Of a stretch of 64,000 nucleotides of DNA, positions 1 through 7,456 are shown one piece after another; position 1 is the first letter of the stretch; every line of letters begins with the position of its first letter. A program made the position numbers and the translations under genes. This stretch comes from Sphingobacteriaceae bacterium. Its GTDB lineage: Bacteria; Bacteroidota; Bacteroidia; B-17B0; Aurantibacillaceae. Below the pieces are notes generated by a model. The model searched no databases. It saw only the letters and a program-made list of their open reading frames with translations, and was not told the DNA's origin. The stretch covers positions 1 through 64,000 of the forward strand of contig CANGGP010000003.1 of NCBI GenBank assembly GCA_947453445.1, in the 5' to 3' direction.

Positions 1-261
1 AAAAAAATTCTGGATAGCTTAAATATTAAAGGCAGCTTTTTATTGGTCACCTCGGCATACCATATGCCAAGGGCCATGGCCGTATTTAAAAAAGCCGGCT
101 ACCAAAATGTTATTCCTTACATCACCAATCGCTCAAGTGGCTTACGCCGTTTTACTTTCGATCATCTTTTAATACCAAACCCAGGAGCCCTTTTTTCTTT
201 AGAACTATTAATCCACGAATGGGTGGGTTACCTGGTTTACAAGATCAAAGGTTATGTTTAA
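1..261 (+). CDS. DUF218 (YdcF/ElyC/SanA-like) protein, C-terminal part
   Basis: The reading frame is open from the first base, so only the last 86 residues are present. The segment LLVTSAYHMPRAMAVFKKAG is the hallmark of the DUF218 fold (YdcF, ElyC, SanA), where it forms the second half of the Rossmann-like domain. Family members are usually membrane-anchored and in proteobacteria affect envelope or peptidoglycan-precursor homeostasis; the substrate is unknown. The C-terminal LLIHEWVGYLVYKIKG is the usual ending of the Bacteroidota members. Its last 8 bases overlap the next gene, suggesting translational coupling. Family assignment is firm; function is not known. Confidence 0.85.
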   Translation, partial: KKILDSLNIKGSFLLVTSAYHMPRAMAVFKKAGYQNVIPYITNRSSGLRRFTFDHLLIPNPGALFSLELLIHEWVGYLVYKIKGYV

Positions 262-1546
262 TTTTAAGGAAGACTTTTTGCAATTTCTTTGGCAACACAA
301 GTTGTTTTTGCCTTTGCCTTTAATTACCGCTTCCGGCAAAGAAATTCGTGTTTTAAAACCGGGCGAATTAAACAGCAACGCAGGGCCTGATTTTTTTAAT
401 GCGCACATTAAAATCGATAATTTACTGTTGGTGGGAAACATCGAAATTCACATTAAAACCAGCGACTGGATAAAGCATGGCCACTTAAAGGATGAAAATT
501 ATAACCACTTAATTTTACATGCAGTATATGAACATGACATTGAATTAGAACAAAATGTGCGTCACGGGGTGGAAGTATTAGAATTAAAAAAACTGATCAA
601 TCCGCAGAGTCTTTCAAACTATTTGCAATTGTTTCAAACCAAACAAAAATTGGCCTGCGCAAACCAAATTAAACATTGCAACGATTTGCAGGTAATTGCT
701 TGGCTTGAGCGGATGGCCATTGCGCGTTTAGAAGAAAAAACAAAACGCATTCAACAATGGTTTGAGTTTTGTGAAATGGATTATACCCAAACTTTTTATG
801 TGAGCTTGCTCCGCAATTTTGGTTTTAAAGTAAATGCCGATGCTTTTGAATTATTGGCCAAACAACTGCCTTTAAATATTTTATTAAAACATAGCCAAAA
901 TTTATTGCAAGTTGAATGTCTTTTGCTTGGCACCGCCGGCTTATTGGATCAGCAATATAAAAACCTATACCTTCAAGATTTACAAAATGAATTTGAATTT
1001 TTGAAAAACAAATACCGAATCATCCCCCTTAAAAAAGAACTTTTTAAGTATTCGCGCTTAAGGCCGGCTAATTTCCCTGAACTTCGATTGGCCCAATTTT
1101 CGGCGCTCTTGCACTATGCGCCTAATGTTTTTACTTCACCGCAGCAATTGCTTGATGATAAAAGCATTTATAATAAATTTAATTTTTTATGTTCCGACTA
1201 TTGGCAAAACCACTATCACCTCGATGGACAAAGCCAATCAAAAGCCATTCAATTGGGTAGGCAATCAATTGAAAACACCATCATCAATACATTTGCTCCT
1301 TTTTTGTTTTTTTATGCCAAAAAAACAGGGCAAGTCCTTCTCGAACAAACGGCCTTGATGCTTTGGCAATCATGCCAATTTGAAGTAAACAACATCAGTA
1401 AATTGTTTGCCGATAAAAAATCTGTTTTAAAAACCGCTGCCGATAGTCAGGCATTGATTCATTTATTTCAGAGCTATTGCAAAAACAAACAATGTTTAAC
1501 ATGTGGCATTGGGGCAGGCATTTTAAAACCGCCAAGTATTTCATAG
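254..1546 (+). CDS. DUF2851 family protein
   Basis: A 430-residue cytoplasmic protein of the Bacteroidota-typical DUF2851 family. The N-terminal signature is well preserved: FLWQHKLF at residues 12-19, then a PGELNSNAGPDFFNAHIKI stretch and GNIEIHIKTSDW. No signal peptide or membrane segment is seen. The C-terminus ends in a CKNKQCLTCGIGAGIL motif with a CxxC pair, typical of the family and possibly metal-binding (inference). The start overlaps the upstream DUF218 gene by 8 bases, so the two are probably co-transcribed. The family has no established function; length and both termini look complete. Confidence 0.85.
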   Translation: MFNFKEDFLQFLWQHKLFLPLPLITASGKEIRVLKPGELNSNAGPDFFNAHIKIDNLLLVGNIEIHIKTSDWIKHGHLKDENYNHLILHAVYEHDIELEQNVRHGVEVLELKKLINPQSLSNYLQLFQTKQKLACANQIKHCNDLQVIAWLERMAIARLEEKTKRIQQWFEFCEMDYTQTFYVSLLRNFGFKVNADAFELLAKQLPLNILLKHSQNLLQVECLLLGTAGLLDQQYKNLYLQDLQNEFEFLKNKYRIIPLKKELFKYSRLRPANFPELRLAQFSALLHYAPNVFTSPQQLLDDKSIYNKFNFLCSDYWQNHYHLDGQSQSKAIQLGRQSIENTIINTFAPFLFFYAKKTGQVLLEQTALMLWQSCQFEVNNISKLFADKKSVLKTAADSQALIHLFQSYCKNKQCLTCGIGAGILKPPSIS

Positions 1547-1555
1547 ATTTGCAGT

Positions 1556-1792
1556 ATGGTAAATAGCGTTCGACATTGGTTTGAATCAAAAGCTTTTGGA
1601 GTTTGTCAATGGTGGGGCAACAAACTTGGTATTAACACCAATACTGTTCGCATGTACTTTATCTATCTTTCCTTTTTTACTTTCGGAAGCCCAATCATTT
1701 TATACTTTATCATGGCTTTTGTATTGGAAAATAAAAATTACTTCAAACCCTTTTACACACGAAAACGACCGAGTGTGTGGGACATTGATTAA
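1556..1792 (+). CDS. Small PspC-domain membrane protein
   Basis: A 78-residue protein that aligns with the short PspC-like proteins of Bacteroidota: FGVCQWWGNKLGIN, then a hydrophobic segment FIYLSFFTFGSPIILYFIMAFVLE (one or two membrane passes), then a conserved basic tail ending in VWDID. PspC domains in other bacteria sense envelope stress; in these short forms there is no separate DNA-binding domain, so the label transcriptional regulator often attached to the family is not supported by the sequence. It lies 9 bases after the DUF2851 gene on the same strand, so it is likely in the same transcript. The first ATG is used; another at 1581 is out of frame. Confidence 0.75.
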   Translation: MVNSVRHWFESKAFGVCQWWGNKLGINTNTVRMYFIYLSFFTFGSPIILYFIMAFVLENKNYFKPFYTRKRPSVWDID

Positions 1793-1800
1793 AATACAAA

Positions 1801-2142
1801 TTACTTATTGAGTTCTTCCCAAAATTCAGCACCACGGCGGGTATGCGGAATAACAATGGTGCCGCCAACAATATTGGCAATGGCAAACACTTCATAAATC
1901 TCTTCTGTGCTGCAACCTTGTTCTTTGCATTTTTCAAGGTGGTATTTAATGCAATCATCACAACGTAATACCATGCTGGCAACTAAACCAAGCATTTCTT
2001 TGGTTTTTACATTTAAGGCGCCTTCGGTGTAAGTTTGTGTATCGAGATTAAATAATCTTTTAATCACCAAATTATCTTTGGCCAAAATTACCTCGTTCAT
2101 TTTTGAACGGTAAGCATTAAAATCATCAACTGATTGCGACAT
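1801..2142 (-). CDS. Carboxymuconolactone decarboxylase / AhpD-like protein
   Basis: A 113-residue helical protein of the CMD/AhpD fold. The redox motif CxxCxxxH is intact (C61, C64, H68 in CDDCIKYH), so it is more likely an AhpD-like thiol oxidoreductase or peroxidase partner than a true carboxymuconolactone decarboxylase, which lacks these cysteines. The length is normal for single-domain members. It is the last gene of the minus-strand series pabA-aroB-aroA-tatC and starts 8 bases after tatC. Convergent with the PspC-like gene. The physiological reductant cannot be named from this window. Confidence 0.8.
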   Translation of the reverse strand: MSQSVDDFNAYRSKMNEVILAKDNLVIKRLFNLDTQTYTEGALNVKTKEMLGLVASMVLRCDDCIKYHLEKCKEQGCSTEEIYEVFAIANIVGGTIVIPHTRRGAEFWEELNK

Positions 2143-2150
2143 GCGAAATA

Positions 2151-2984
2151 TTATAATTTGTATTTTCTAATGGTCCAGGCCGAAACAAAAACGCTCAACT
2201 CATAAAGTAAGTACATGGGTACCGCAACAATCATTTGCGAGGTTACATCCGGACTAGGGGTAATCACTGCAGCTGCAATGAGTATTATCACCACTGCATG
2301 CTTTCTGTATTTACGCATGAATGCGGGGGTTAATAAGGTCATGCGCGTTAAAAAATAAACCAATATTGGCATTTCAAAAATAATGCCCGATACAAGCGTC
2401 ATGGTACTGATTAAGGATATATAATCATCAAAAGTATTTTGTGTTTGTACTATGCCACTTGATGACACCTGGTAATTCACCAAAAAATTATAACTCATTG
2501 GGAAAAGTAAAAAATAGCCAAAGAAAATGCCGATTAAAAATAGCACCGAAGCGATGAAGACAAATATTTTAACCGGGCCAACTTCCTTATCTCTTAAGGC
2601 AGGGCGAATAAATTTCCAAATTTCCCAAAGGATAAACGGAAAACCAATGATTAATCCACACAAAAAAGAAATCCACATGTGGTTAAAAAATTGCTCTGAC
2701 GCCGAAAGGGTTTGTAGGTGTTGGTTCTTCACCGTCATGCACATCACATCACCCGCGCCCATGGCATGACCCATTCTGCACATAATATCGTAGGTGGCAA
2801 AAGATTGGCGCAAAGGACCAAAAATAACGGTGTCAAATACAAAGTCATTAAAACAAAAAGCTGCAACGGCAATTACCACAACCACAATGGCACTGCGTAC
2901 CAAATGCCAACGCAGTTCTTCCAAATGTTGCAAGAAAGACATTTCGGTGCCTGTAGAATTTTTGTTATCAGAGAATAAAGCCAT
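2151..2984 (-). CDS. tatC: Sec-independent protein translocase TatC
   Basis: TatC is the polytopic receptor of the twin-arginine translocase that binds signal peptides of folded export substrates. The 277-residue protein starts with a family-typical MSFLQHLEELRWHL block at about residues 15-28, where the conserved glutamates and arginine lie, followed by six predicted membrane segments. The LWEIWKFIRPAL motif, counterpart of the classical W-[ED]-F-x-x-PGL, is near residues 118-130. A loop around residues 55-85 is rich in Met and Cys and is longer than in E. coli. Start and aroA stop share one base. No tatA/B gene is in this window. Confidence 0.93.
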   Translation of the reverse strand: MALFSDNKNSTGTEMSFLQHLEELRWHLVRSAIVVVVIAVAAFCFNDFVFDTVIFGPLRQSFATYDIMCRMGHAMGAGDVMCMTVKNQHLQTLSASEQFFNHMWISFLCGLIIGFPFILWEIWKFIRPALRDKEVGPVKIFVFIASVLFLIGIFFGYFLLFPMSYNFLVNYQVSSSGIVQTQNTFDDYISLISTMTLVSGIIFEMPILVYFLTRMTLLTPAFMRKYRKHAVVIILIAAAVITPSPDVTSQMIVAVPMYLLYELSVFVSAWTIRKYKL

Positions 2985-4234
2985 TAAGGCGTCAAATTTA
3001 CACTAAAACCAGCGCTTTTCAAATCCTCCCAAAAGTGGGCATACGATTTATTGATTACCTCAGAAGAATCGAAGGTGATAGATTTGCACAACAGTGCCAG
3101 AGGAGCAAAACTCAAGGCCATGCGGTGATCATTATATGTATTGATGTTGAAAGATAAATCGGCCCATGAAGCCGGGCTTTTTGGGTAAATGTGAAGGCTT
3201 TCTTCGTCGGCAATTACTTGTGCACCAAATTTTTCCAATTCAATTTTTAAGGCCAATAAACGATCCGTTTCTTTCAACTTTAAGGTTGATAGCCCGCTTA
3301 AATGCCCTTCTATACCCAATGCAACGCACATGGCGGCCATTGTTTGTGCAAGATCAGGACAGCTTAAAAAATTGTATTCAAATTTTTTGATGTGTGTTGG
3401 AATAGATTTCAGGCTTACTTTGTTTTGATGTGCATTGGTTTGAACACCAAATTCAAGCATGATGTCTTTCATCACCGAATCGGCTTGAAGGCTATTTGCA
3501 AAGAAAGTAGAAAGTTCTATTTCGGCATTTGAAGATAAGGCGCAAATACTGTACCAATAAGATGCAGAAGACCAATCGGACTCTACAAAATATTGCGAAG
3601 GCACATCATTTGTTGTTTGTTTGGTTTGGATGCAAATTTTATTCTCTTGGCTCATGACCTCAACACCAAAGTCGCGCAACAAAGCCAAGGTCATTTGTAT
3701 ATAAGGCTTCGACACTTGTTCACCAATTAATTCAAGTTCGAGTCCGTTTTTCAATAAAGGCGATATTAACAACAATGCTGAAATATATTGACTGCTAATG
3801 CTTGTATTGATGCTACATTTTGATTGCGTAAGTGATTTGCCTTTTATTTTTAATGGTGGAAAGCCTTCCTTGTTTTGGTAAGAAATATCCGCACCCAATT
3901 GTTTTAATGCATTTACCAATTCGGCAATTGGTCGTTCTAACATTCTATCAGAGCCAGTAATGGTCCACTCGCCGGGTATGGCCGAAAGGTAAGCAGTTAG
4001 AAAACGCATGGTGGTGCCGGCATGATGCACATTGATGTTGGCCGATCCAAAAGGAAGAATTTGATCTAATGCTTGTTTTAAATAAAGTGTGTCATCAGAT
4101 TCAGAGTTATTCATTAAAACGGTATCACTTTGTAATACCTGCTTTAGTAGCAATAAACGGTTGTTTAAGCTTTTTGAACCGGCAATATGAATGTGGCACT
4201 TAATTTCCACATTATGTTTACGAATTTGTATCAT
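2984..4234 (-). CDS. aroA: 3-phosphoshikimate 1-carboxyvinyltransferase (EPSP synthase)
   Basis: Catalyses transfer of enolpyruvate from PEP to shikimate-3-phosphate, the sixth step of chorismate synthesis. The 416-residue protein shows the N-terminal phosphate-binding GSKSLNNRLLLL near residue 19, a NNSESDDT block, HAGTTMRFLTAYLS around residue 90 and the C-terminal NDHRMALSFAPLA near residue 370, which carries the conserved acidic and arginine residues of the active site. Shorter than the 427-residue E. coli enzyme but complete. The start ATG overlaps the aroB stop (ATGA arrangement), so aroB and aroA are translationally coupled. Confidence 0.95.
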   Translation of the reverse strand: MIQIRKHNVEIKCHIHIAGSKSLNNRLLLLKQVLQSDTVLMNNSESDDTLYLKQALDQILPFGSANINVHHAGTTMRFLTAYLSAIPGEWTITGSDRMLERPIAELVNALKQLGADISYQNKEGFPPLKIKGKSLTQSKCSINTSISSQYISALLLISPLLKNGLELELIGEQVSKPYIQMTLALLRDFGVEVMSQENKICIQTKQTTNDVPSQYFVESDWSSASYWYSICALSSNAEIELSTFFANSLQADSVMKDIMLEFGVQTNAHQNKVSLKSIPTHIKKFEYNFLSCPDLAQTMAAMCVALGIEGHLSGLSTLKLKETDRLLALKIELEKFGAQVIADEESLHIYPKSPASWADLSFNINTYNDHRMALSFAPLALLCKSITFDSSEVINKSYAHFWEDLKSAGFSVNLTP

Positions 4235-5295
4235 TTAACTTCCTTTGTATAATAAAGCAAGGCTTTTTTTATTTGACTTGCATTTACCTCCACTTGAATT
4301 TTACATTGTCCGATTTTGTTGAGTAAAGAAAATTTTAATTTGTTGCCCTTATTTTTCTTGTCGTGTTGCAAATAAGCGATGCATTTTTCAATATCGCTAA
4401 GCGCGATTGGTTTCGGTTTAAAGTTTTGAATTAAGTAATTGTTCACTTCCAGCAAAGAGGTTTTATTGAGCAACTTCTTTTGATGGGCAATATGGTTTTC
4501 GATGATCATCCCCATCACCACTGCCTCACCATGCAAAATCGGAAATTTATTATCTGAATACAAAGCTTCGATGGCATGACCAATGCTGTGACCGTAATTT
4601 AATGCTTGGCGAATGCCTTTATCAAAAGGATCTTTTAAAACAATTTTACTTTTTATTTGAACGGCTTGTTGAATGATTTTTTCATCCAAACTTGTATTTG
4701 CATTGTTGAGTGTTTGCCACAAAGCCTTATTACCAATCAATGCCATTTTAACCATTTCGGCCAATCCATTTTTTATTTCCCTGTTGGGTAGTGTAAAAAG
4801 AAAAATAGGATCAATGAATACAGCCTTAGCATCATAAAATGTGCCGATGATGTTTTTTATGCCGTTTAAATCAAGGGCTGTTTTACTGCCAACACTGGCA
4901 TCTGCCATGGCAAGCAAAGAGGTCGGCACATTTACAAAATCAATACCACGCTTGTAAACAGAAGCACAAAAAGCGCCTAAATCACAAACCACGCCTCCGC
5001 CCAAATTAATGATGAGTGTGTCTTTACCGGCATTTTGATCAATTAAACATTGCCAAATTTGTGTGGCCACTTCCAAACTTTTTGAAGATTCACCGGATTC
5101 AATTTCAAAAATATCGGCCTTTTTTAAAGTGGGGCAATTTGCAAGTAAAAGCGGTAAACAATGTTTAAGTGTATTTTGATCACAAAGTATAAAGTATTGC
5201 TTATAGTTGGTTTTTTTAAGAAAGGTATTGAATGTAAACAATGCCTTTTGTCCGATGTGTATGTTTTTAAGAAGTGTTTGATGATTTTTTGCCAT
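4231..5295 (-). CDS. aroB: 3-dehydroquinate synthase
   Basis: Converts DAHP to 3-dehydroquinate, the second step of the shikimate pathway, using NAD and a divalent metal. Visible landmarks in the 354-residue protein are ESGESSKSLE (about residue 66), the NAD-binding GGGVVCDLGAFCASVYKRG at about 98, the substrate and metal block NYGHSIGHAIE near 235 and HGEAVVMGM near 253; the two histidines of the metal site are therefore present. Stop codon overlaps the aroA start by four bases. Lies between pabA/trpG and aroA, giving a compact chorismate-related operon. Confidence 0.95.
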   Translation of the reverse strand: MAKNHQTLLKNIHIGQKALFTFNTFLKKTNYKQYFILCDQNTLKHCLPLLLANCPTLKKADIFEIESGESSKSLEVATQIWQCLIDQNAGKDTLIINLGGGVVCDLGAFCASVYKRGIDFVNVPTSLLAMADASVGSKTALDLNGIKNIIGTFYDAKAVFIDPIFLFTLPNREIKNGLAEMVKMALIGNKALWQTLNNANTSLDEKIIQQAVQIKSKIVLKDPFDKGIRQALNYGHSIGHAIEALYSDNKFPILHGEAVVMGMIIENHIAHQKKLLNKTSLLEVNNYLIQNFKPKPIALSDIEKCIAYLQHDKKNKGNKLKFSLLNKIGQCKIQVEVNASQIKKALLYYTKEVK

Positions 5296-5316
5296 GACTG
5301 TTGAAAAGGTACAAAG

Positions 5317-5886
5317 TTAATTTGCTTTTAACCAATTGTGCATAATAGTTTCGCCAAATTCAGATAAAATTGATTCGGGATGAAATTGAACGCCGCAAAC
5401 ATTAAGCGATTGATGACGAATCGCCATGATATGACCTTGTGCATCCTTGGCCGTTACGCTTAATTCTGTTGATAGTTTTTTTTCATCTACAACCCAAGAG
5501 TGGTATCGGGCAACATTAAATTCGGTTGGACAATTTTTGAATAGCCCATCTTGTTCAATAACATATAAAGGACAGGCCAAACCGTGATAAACAAGATCTA
5601 AATTTTTTAAGGGGCTGCCAAAATTTTCTGCGATTGCCTGCATGCCCAAACAAACGCCGAAAATTGATTTGGTTGAAACATATGCTTTTAGCAAAGCCGG
5701 CATAATACCTGCTTGGCTTGGTAAGCCCGGTCCGGGCGAGAGTAAAATTTTATGATAAGCCTTGATTTGATTTAAATCAATTTCATCGTTTTTAAATACA
5801 TCAACTTTAAAATCACCAAGCTTTTCAACCAAGTGTAAGAGGTTGTATGTAAAACTATCGTAGTTATCAATTAATAAAACGCGCAT
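5317..5886 (-). CDS. Anthranilate/aminodeoxychorismate synthase glutaminase subunit
   Basis: A class I glutamine amidotransferase of 189 residues. The catalytic triad is visible: the cysteine in FGVCLGMQAIAE (about residue 79), and the histidine and glutamate of FHPESILSEFGE near the C-terminus; the oxyanion-strand LLSPGPGLPSQAG is also intact. Such subunits supply ammonia to TrpE (anthranilate) or PabB (aminodeoxychorismate); sequence alone does not separate TrpG from PabA, and no trpE/pabB or other trp gene is adjacent. Association with aroB-aroA rather than a trp operon makes PabA or a shared subunit somewhat more likely (inference). It is the first gene of the operon after the terminator at 5898-5927. 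Confidence 0.88.
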   Translation of the reverse strand: MRVLLIDNYDSFTYNLLHLVEKLGDFKVDVFKNDEIDLNQIKAYHKILLSPGPGLPSQAGIMPALLKAYVSTKSIFGVCLGMQAIAENFGSPLKNLDLVYHGLACPLYVIEQDGLFKNCPTEFNVARYHSWVVDEKKLSTELSVTAKDAQGHIMAIRHQSLNVCGVQFHPESILSEFGETIMHNWLKAN

Positions 5887-5897
5887 GGTAAGGGCAT

Positions 5898-5927
5898 AAA
5901 AAAGGCGGTGTTTAACCGCCTCTTTTT
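5898..5927 (-). terminator. Rho-independent terminator after the PUR-domain gene
   Basis: A 7 bp stem AGGCGGT/ACCGCCT (5903-5909 with 5915-5921) encloses a 5-base loop. On the minus strand it is followed by a run of six T, matching a terminator for the gene that ends at 5938; on the plus strand it also has a T run, so it could act both ways. It separates the PUR-domain gene from the pabA/trpG-aroB-aroA operon. Confidence 0.85.
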
Positions 5928-5937
5928 TTATTTTGAA

Positions 5938-6270
5938 TTAATTTCCCAAATCTTCAAAACTGATGTCTGAGTCTTTTTTCTCATGATTTTCAAAATCACT
6001 TGAAATTTCAGGGGCATTTTCTTTGATGTGGTTTACTGCTTCCATCAAGCCTTCGGTAAACTTTTCAAAATCCTCTTTATACAAAAAGATCTTGTGTTTC
6101 TCGTAAGTAAATTTACCATCGGTGCCGAAACGTTTTTTGCTTTCGGTGATGGTAAGGTAATAATCATTCCCTCTTGTGCTTTTCACATCAAAAAAGTAAG
6201 TACGCTTTCCTGCTCTAACTGATTTAGAGAACATATCGCCACGGTCGTTTTTTTCAAGTTCTTCAGACAT
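5938..6270 (-). CDS. DUF3276 / PUR-domain nucleic-acid-binding protein
   Basis: A 110-residue protein of the DUF3276 family, the Bacteroidota and spirochaete version of the PUR-alpha single-stranded DNA/RNA-binding fold. The core is KSVRAGKRTYFFDVKSTRG (about residues 16-34) followed by YYLTITESKKRF and KHKIFLYKEDFEKFTEGL, the beta-beta-beta-beta-alpha PUR repeat; the C-terminal 30 residues are acidic and disordered (DFENHEKKDSDISFEDLG). PUR proteins bind purine-rich single strands as dimers; the cellular role in Bacteroidota is not established. It is a single-gene unit closed by the terminator at 5898-5927. Confidence 0.85.
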   Translation of the reverse strand: MSEELEKNDRGDMFSKSVRAGKRTYFFDVKSTRGNDYYLTITESKKRFGTDGKFTYEKHKIFLYKEDFEKFTEGLMEAVNHIKENAPEISSDFENHEKKDSDISFEDLGN

Positions 6271-6378
6271 ATAATTTCTTTTGTATTGAGCAAATATTGA
6301 AAAAAAGTGTCAAGTTTAGGGAGAGTGTTAATAATTTAGATGTATTTGTTAATACTGCACCACCAAAGCCCGAACCCT

Positions 6379-6915
6379 TCAGTCTTTTGAAGGCGTTTTC
6401 TTCAATTCTATATTCTTACAACAATTGTACATTGTTTGAATTTGTTCTTCGCTGTAGGTTCTGTTTTCTTCACCGTTAATGTCTTCAAAACTATAATCTG
6501 CCTGTTCAATGGTTTGATTAAGCAAAAAGTGGAATTCGGGTTTGGTGATTTGGCTTTTCCAAACGATGGCATCATTTAGTTCAACGAGGTAAGCTTTAAA
6601 TTTATTGACCTCATCTTCTTTTATGTCTTGCTTTTTTAATTCGATGTCGGCTTTATATTCATTTATGCTTAAGGCAAATTTAGTTCCAACCTTTATATCA
6701 AGGGCCCCATTCGACCTTTCTTCAACAGTTAATTTGGAAGAAATGGTGTCGGGCACATAAATAGAAAATGGCTTGCCGTATTTACTTAAATCCAAACGAT
6801 GCAAACCTTCGGTTGAGAAATTGCTTTTGTTTTCTTTGTTTGAACATGAAAAAAATACGATGCATAAAATAATAACACCAAAAATGCGGGTGGTAGATCT
6901 GCTTAAATTAATCAT
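6379..6915 (-). CDS. Putative lipoprotein, unknown family
   Basis: A lipoprotein of 178 residues if started at the ATG at 6915; the open frame extends to 6948, but starting at 6915 gives a clean signal sequence: basic NLSRSTTR, hydrophobic IFGVIILCIVFF and lipobox FFSC followed by a charged SNKENKSN tether. The mature part is rich in Lys and Glu with no domain I recognise; it mentions alternating beta-like segments (LDLSKYGKPFSIYVPD, LDIKVGTKFALSINEYK), consistent with a small globular periplasmic domain. Transcribed alone. No function is proposed. Confidence 0.65.
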   Translation of the reverse strand: MINLSRSTTRIFGVIILCIVFFSCSNKENKSNFSTEGLHRLDLSKYGKPFSIYVPDTISSKLTVEERSNGALDIKVGTKFALSINEYKADIELKKQDIKEDEVNKFKAYLVELNDAIVWKSQITKPEFHFLLNQTIEQADYSFEDINGEENRTYSEEQIQTMYNCCKNIELKKTPSKD

Positions 6916-7020
6916 AGTGCTTTCTAAAAAAATTAAATGATAATGCATGCTTTATTTGATTTGTAAATATAATTGAAAATATAATGTTTTGAATTGATGA
7001 AAAGCTTTTATGATGGGCAT

Positions 7021-7045
7021 AAAAAAAGCCCTGCGACACAGGGCT
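7021..7045 (-). terminator. Second of two tandem terminators after the Lys/Ala mini-protein
   Basis: A 7 bp stem AGCCCTG/CAGGGCT (7027-7033 with 7039-7045) with a 5-base loop; on the minus strand it is followed directly by seven T. It lies 12 bases beyond another hairpin, so the mini-gene at 7086-7199 has a double terminator. Confidence 0.85.
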
Positions 7046-7056
7046 CATAAGCGAAT

Positions 7057-7080
7057 TAAAAAGCCCCGCTCTGCGGGGCT
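7057..7080 (-). terminator. First tandem terminator after the Lys/Ala mini-protein
   Basis: An 8 bp perfect stem AGCCCCGC/GCGGGGCT (7062-7069 with 7073-7080), 3-base loop, and a minus-strand T run (TTTTT) after it. It begins only 5 bases beyond the stop codon of the 37-residue gene, which strongly supports that this short gene is a real transcription unit. Confidence 0.88.
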
Positions 7081-7085
7081 CTTTA

Positions 7086-7199
7086 TTACTTTTTCTTAGC
7101 TGCTTTTTTAGCTGCTTTTTTAGGAGCTGCTTTTTTTGTAGCTTTTTTCTTAGTAGCTGCTTTTTTAGGAGCTGCTTTTTTTGCTGCTTTTTTTGCCAT
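7086..7199 (-). CDS. 37-residue Lys/Ala-rich histone-like mini-protein
   Basis: The short frame encodes a peptide made almost only of Lys and Ala with two Pro and two Thr (MAKKAAKKAAPKKAATKKKA and similar to the end), i.e. repeats of AAPKKAA/KKAA like the tails of histone H1-type and HU-tail proteins. Such tails bind DNA or RNA by charge. It has its own ATG and a double terminator directly after the stop, so it is likely a genuine gene rather than a low-complexity accident. Similar Lys/Ala tails are fused to bTHX (50729-50902) and HemD (51382-52467) in this window. Role unknown: nucleoid or ribosome association are the obvious guesses. Confidence 0.7.
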   Translation of the reverse strand: MAKKAAKKAAPKKAATKKKATKKAAPKKAAKKAAKKK

Positions 7200-7456
7200 G
7201 GTTTTTTGTTTTTGAGATTTGTTGATACGAAGTAAATAAATTATTGCGTGTTATCTAATTATTACCTTATTATTTTTTCAACATCAATTTGTTGAAATTG
7301 TTAATAGCGCTTTTTGAAATTACTTCCGTTTTGATTCAATTCTTGAATGAAAATTTACTGTCCTCTGAAAGCATTGATTTTACAGCTATTTCAGAGCATC
7401 GTAAAAAAACAGAAACGTTTTAATCATAAATTGTATTTTAATTTGGCAGACAAAAA

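Noticed and set aside
7276-7297. 8 bp inverted repeat TTTCAACA/TGTTGAAA
   Set aside because: Could be a terminator for the lipoprotein gene, but no T run follows on the appropriate strand and the stem is AT-rich.
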